A stretch of DNA of 64,000 bases from NCBI RefSeq assembly GCF_004210375.1, contig NC_134831.1, positions 44,054,035-44,118,034 on the forward strand. Direction: 5' to 3'. Shown in pieces: positions 60,258 through 64,000 of this stretch. Each line of letters opens with the position of its first letter. Within the stretch, counting starts at the first letter, position 1. Origin of the DNA: Tachypleus tridentatus (lineage: Eukaryota > Arthropoda > Merostomata > Xiphosura > Limulidae). A program made the translations under genes and the position numbers. The notes below the pieces were generated by a model. It ran no database searches. It was not told where the DNA came from and worked only from the letters and a program-made list of their open reading frames with translations.

Positions 60258-60261
60258 TATA

Positions 60262-61170
60262 TTTCTTATTGTAATTTCATATATAATTATGTAATAAGTT
60301 TAAATTACATATGATGTCAAAGTTACAAAAGGTACAGCGCAGAGAAGGTAACATGTTTAAGTAAGTTAACTGATATGTTTCATTTTTATTAAGTTAAACT
60401 TAGAACGTAAAATATACCATAAAAGGAAAAATGAATCGCACAACATCAAAATTTCAACTAACAAATCAACTGAGTAAATAATCGAACTTAATAAGCGAGA
60501 TCTAAATGATGTATTTATAACACAATGCTAGCTACCTCACTAAATATTTACTTAGGTTAGTGTAAAATAAATGTTGGATTACTTCATGTTTTAGAATTAT
60601 TTAATAAATGCAACACAATTTACCTGAGGGAAATACCAAACAAACATTTCAAATTTAGTATAATAACATTTATATACGTCGTCGTATGCCATCTACTTAA
60701 TTCGCTTACATAGATATAGAAAGAAATAGACAATTTATACATAAAAATACGTTCTGCAGTAGTTACTTGTTGGTTATGTTAAGTAAAGAATCTGAAGCAG
60801 TATTAAAGTTTGAATAGTGTACTGAATGTACTGGTTTGTTTGTTTCTGTTTAAACATTAGGATACACAATAAGCTATTTGCGCTATCGAAATCCGAATTT
60901 TAGCGTTGTAAGCCCTCCGACTGGATGTAGTAGACCCTGTACCATGTTACTAGTATTCATAGAAACAAGATATTTACCTTAGATTTTTTATTTCACATAA
61001 ATTAGATATTATAAACCAATACCGGAGAGTGAAGGGTAAATGTTTTATAAGTATCGACGTCCGTTTTTGTTTTTTCAATTGAGTATCTTCTGTAAAATAT
61101 GAGTAATTTATTTATGAGAAACAAAAATAAGAAACTGCAACTTTACTATAAACACAAAGCTTCAATACTT
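60262..61170. other. AT-rich spacer with one SINE remnant
   Basis: Apart from the SINE remnant at 60833-60932, nothing was recognised. Confidence 0.5.
60833..60932 (-). mobile_element. decayed tRNA-Val-type SINE
   Basis: 'atacacaataagctatttgc', 'aaatccgaattttagcgttg' and 'taagccctccgact' follow the complement of the family. Confidence 0.6.
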
Positions 61171-61390
61171 CGAATGTGGTTGAATGGCGTTGGTGATCTG
61201 AAGATCCAACGTTCGAACCGCGATATGCCGCTGATCACGCTCCGAATTTAGAGCCTTAAGTCGTTATACCTGTGATGATCATTTTGCTCTTCAGTAAATG
61301 GTAACCGATTGGGCAGATGGTGCAAGTGACTAGTTCCATTCCGTATGGTCACAGGTTGGTAATTTGGATGAGTGTATCCAGTTCTTAGGA
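61171..61390 (+). mobile_element. tRNA-Phe-type SINE
   Basis: The head reads 'gttggtgatctgaagatcca', with CTGAAGA as anticodon loop (GAA, Phe-like), and a B box 'acgttcgaaccgcg'. A body with 'ccttaagtcgttatacctgt' and 'gtgactagttcc' follows, recalling family T. A different tRNA origin from families T and V. Confidence 0.6.
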
Positions 61391-61723
61391 TATTAGACTT
61401 TGCAGGTTTGTCCATGTGCTGTTCAGATTGAACAAGGTTGACAAAAGTGTAAAAGTGAAATTGGAACAAAAAAATTTTAGTTGTCAGTCGAGAAGTGTAC
61501 ATTAATTCACAAAACGCTATATGTGATCTCCGAATAGTTTTTGCAGCCCAATGTCTTTTTCACATAAATCGTTTTTAATACTGAAAAAACGTTTAGTAAT
61601 GAAACAGGTCAACGTTGATAAGAGTTCATTTATTTACTCGAAATTATTTAGATTCAGAAACTAGATCAAAAGTTGATGTTATTCATAAGTCTTTTAAGAT
61701 ATAAACCTCGGAAATAATTGTGA

Positions 61724-61840
61724 GCTGGGCGCAGTTTAGAATGGGTAGTGTGCCCTGACTGTAAATCCGATGATTCACAGTTCGAGATTAATTTCTATAA
61801 AATCAAGCTATGCATTTTGTAGCTGTGGGTGCTTTATAAA
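61724..61840 (+). mobile_element. tRNA-Tyr-type SINE
   Basis: 'gtagtgtgccctgactgtaa' and 'atccgatgattcacagttcg' give an ACTGTAA-type anticodon loop (GTA, Tyr-like) and B box 'cagttcgagatta'. 'tgtagctgtgggtgctttat' is a body block like that of family T. The copy is short. Confidence 0.58.
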
Positions 61841-61876
61841 AGTGTCGGTTAAATCCCATTAGTATTTTTTTTTTTA

Positions 61877-61983
61877 CTATTGGACAAAGCCACATTTGGT
61901 TAACTATTGTGTCCAGAATGAGGAATGGAAACCCGGATTTTAGCGTTATAAATACACAGACTTACCACTCTCCCACCGGGTGA
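61877..61983 (-). mobile_element. tRNA-Val-type SINE
   Basis: Minus strand. 'ggacaaagccacatttggtt', 'aatggaaacccggattttag' and 'cttaccactctcccaccggg' are recognisable. A T-run precedes it at the left edge. Confidence 0.65.
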
Positions 61984-62240
61984 CCTCATTATTCAATCAA
62001 ATAAGAGTAGTTCAAGAGCTTGTGTTGGGTATTGTTGTCTGTCTAGTCTCTAAGTTCAATATAAGATAGATTATGAAAGTGGTGTTAAGGGAAGTTCTAA
62101 ACAAACATTAAAACAATAGTGTAATATCATCGTGTTCGTATGACATCTTCCTCTTACATATACAGAAACAATAAAGTCGATCGCAATACAGAACCTTGAT
62201 AAGCATCAAGATACGTTCTACGATAGTCGCTTTATTCGTG

Positions 62241-62352
62241 GTGTTAGCATAAAGCTACACAGTGAAGTAACTGTAATTTGACTACCTTAGAAAACTGAGC
62301 CCCGGATTTTCGCGTTGAAATTTAGTAATGTTATCGCTGACCACCCGAGGGA
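62241..62352 (-). mobile_element. decayed tRNA-Val-type SINE
   Basis: 'gtgttagcataaagctacac', 'ccccggattttcgcgttg' and 'ccacccgaggga' follow the family order. The centre is diverged. Confidence 0.55.
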
Positions 62353-62709
62353 CTTCTTGACAGCAAGTCACACATGGTAACAGTGTAATTATAATCGGAT
62401 AAATAAACTTTTAAGTAAAAGAAAACTAAAGCCAAAAGTAAAAAAAAAAAAACGCGTCAAATTATTTTCATAAATGAATTGAAATTCATATTAAACCATT
62501 ATTAATATTACGGCTCAGTTATTTAACTAAACCATAAAATATATCTTTATATCATTTAAAAAAACCTTTTGTGATTACTAGAAATATTAGCACTTTTCGT
62601 CAAGATGGTTTATAAACGTAAAATGTACCAATTTTTAAAATAATTTAGCAACAAATCAGACAAAAATTCCAATAATTAATTGTTCTTACAAAGACGAGTA
62701 ACTTTCCGG

Positions 62710-62984
62710 ATGGCTTGGCATGGCCAAGCGTGTTAAGGTGTGCGACTCGTGCTCTGAGGGTCGCGGGTTTACATCCTTGTCGCGCCAATCATGCTCGCCC
62801 TTTCAGCCGTGGGGGCGTTATAAGTGACGGTCAATCCCACTATTTGTTGGTAAAAGAGTAGCCCAAGAGTTGGCGGTGGGTAGTGATGACTAGCTGCCTT
62901 CCCTCTAGTCTTACACTGCAAAATTAGGGACGGCTAGCACAGATAGCCCTCGAGTAGCTTTGTGCGAAATTGAAAAAAAAAGAA
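62710..62984 (+). mobile_element. tRNA-Thr-type SINE (family T), full length
   Basis: Near-consensus: 'tggcttggcatggccaagcg', 'gtgcgactcgtgctctgagg', body 'ggtaaaagagtagcccaaga', tail 'gtagctttgtgcgaaattg' with an A-run. Confidence 0.9.
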
Positions 62985-64000
62985 ACTTTCCGGAATTTTT
63001 ACAAATTCATTTTACTCAAAACTTCGAACTTGAATGTTTTATTAACGATACTAGTACATAAAGATACGGGGATTCGTTATTTGTGAAGAACCTTTATCCA
63101 GATTAAGCTTGAGCTCTGGTATTTAGAAAATCGTAATAAGAAGGTCATTTGTGTAATAACTACAAGTGAGAATTTTTATGCATGAAAATTACAATTTAAA
63201 CAAATATGATAAAAGCGTGGTTCCTTATATAACAATCTCACACATATATAGAAAATCCAGTACATTTTTATAACAATGGCTTTTGTGTCATGTTACCTAA
63301 TAACAAAATTATAATCTAACGTAGTTAAAAATTAAATAATAGGTTGAACAATCGCTAAGTTATTTTATATTTTTATTTCGAGAGGGATGGCATTGCGAGC
63401 TAGCTCTCTTAATTAGTTCGTAATAGTCATTCTTTTTTAAATAATATGTATATAAACTTACTGATTATGCAATCTATTATTTAATTTTGTTACTTCCGTC
63501 ACCTCCCATTAAAAATATTTGTCTTTTAATATTGTTGTTATTCTATATAGTGAAGTATAAAATGAAATGTATGAACTACAAAAAATGGAAAAAAAGTGTT
63601 GATTTCTTAATTTAGAATCTCCGTTGATTAAATAGATTTGTTTTTGATTATTTGTAGTTATTTTTAAATTTATAACTAGATCGATATTTTTACTTTCATG
63701 ATAAATGGCCCTGAGCTAGGTTACCTCACACTTTATCTTTACTTGAGGCTTATTTATTAACTTCTTTAGTTCATACCAACATTCACTACATTTACAAGGT
63801 TTCACTGAAACCACCTTTATGGCCGTAAATAAAATCTTAATGGGTAGACATTAACTGGACGGTAAAAAATCGTAATAGAATCTGATAAAATGCGGTAGAG
63901 AGTTGTAATATCAAATATGTATATGTGAAATATTTAACGAAGTTCACTGATAATAAATAATTATTAATTTAGTGTATTTCCTTTACAACTTTTTTGTTTG
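62985..64000. other. AT-rich spacer to window end
   Basis: No gene or repeat family recognised. Confidence 0.5.

Larger units (their letters stand above)
55563..60261 (-). repeat. long inverted repeat, copy B (4.70 kb)
   Basis: Inverse complement of 14302-19084 (see there). It differs from copy A by scattered substitutions, a ~80-bp deletion within the jockey part and a small insertion near 58062-58080. Between the copies lie about 36.5 kb with CHMP3. Confidence 0.92.

Noticed and set aside
14302..60261. The two 4.7-kb copies as long terminal repeats of one giant element
   Set aside because: They are inverted, contain recognisable independent transposons, and have no common outer target-site duplication. 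A duplicated segment explains them better.

Overview
This is an AT-rich, intron-bearing animal nuclear window: one multi-exon gene in a large amount of interspersed repeat. Organism: probably a chelicerate, most likely a horseshoe crab (Xiphosura). That rests on the many copies of a ~270-bp tRNA-derived SINE, with a tRNA-Thr(CGT)-like head and a body repeatedly containing 'ttggtaaaagagtagcccaa', which I associate with horseshoe crab genomes. It is recall plus inference, not a search result.

Gene content. The only gene I can support with confidence is CHMP3 (Vps24), an ESCRT-III subunit, on the + strand. Its six coding exons run from 32003 to 45670, join in frame with GT/AG borders and give a 218-residue protein that ends in a MIM-type motif. 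A polyadenylation signal follows at 45828. Its introns carry a decayed Tc1-like element of the direct-repeat type (intron 2), a mariner 5' fragment just before exon 5 (intron 4) and other repeat debris.

Layout. 1-14.3 kb: gene-free, with many SINEs and a decayed Ty3/Gypsy gag remnant near 5.0-5.5 kb. 14.3-19.1 kb: copy A of a 4.8-kb segment holding two internally deleted Tc1-like elements, an unidentified exon-like reading frame and the 5' part of a jockey-like retrotransposon, which continues to about 21.1 kb. 21.1-32 kb: sparse AT-rich sequence with one SINE of each main type. 32-45.8 kb: CHMP3. 46-50.9 kb: Penelope-like and DIRS-like reverse-transcriptase relics. 50.9-52.1 kb: a degenerate 47-bp tandem repeat followed by exactly 21 copies of a 35-bp minisatellite. 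52.1-55.1 kb: a cluster of SINEs. 55.56-60.26 kb: copy B of the 4.8-kb segment in inverse orientation. 60.3-64 kb: SINEs with several different tRNA-type heads.

Most notable structure. The two copies of the 4.7-4.8-kb segment form a long inverted repeat around a ~36.5-kb interval containing all of CHMP3. One edge of the repeat is exactly the end of a Tc1-like element. Copy B is additionally closed on its other side by a further Tc1-like terminus, so it could have moved as a composite transposon. I found no CRISPR array, prokaryotic system or intact autonomous transposon. Everything was read by eye; repeat limits are approximate unless a border is described.
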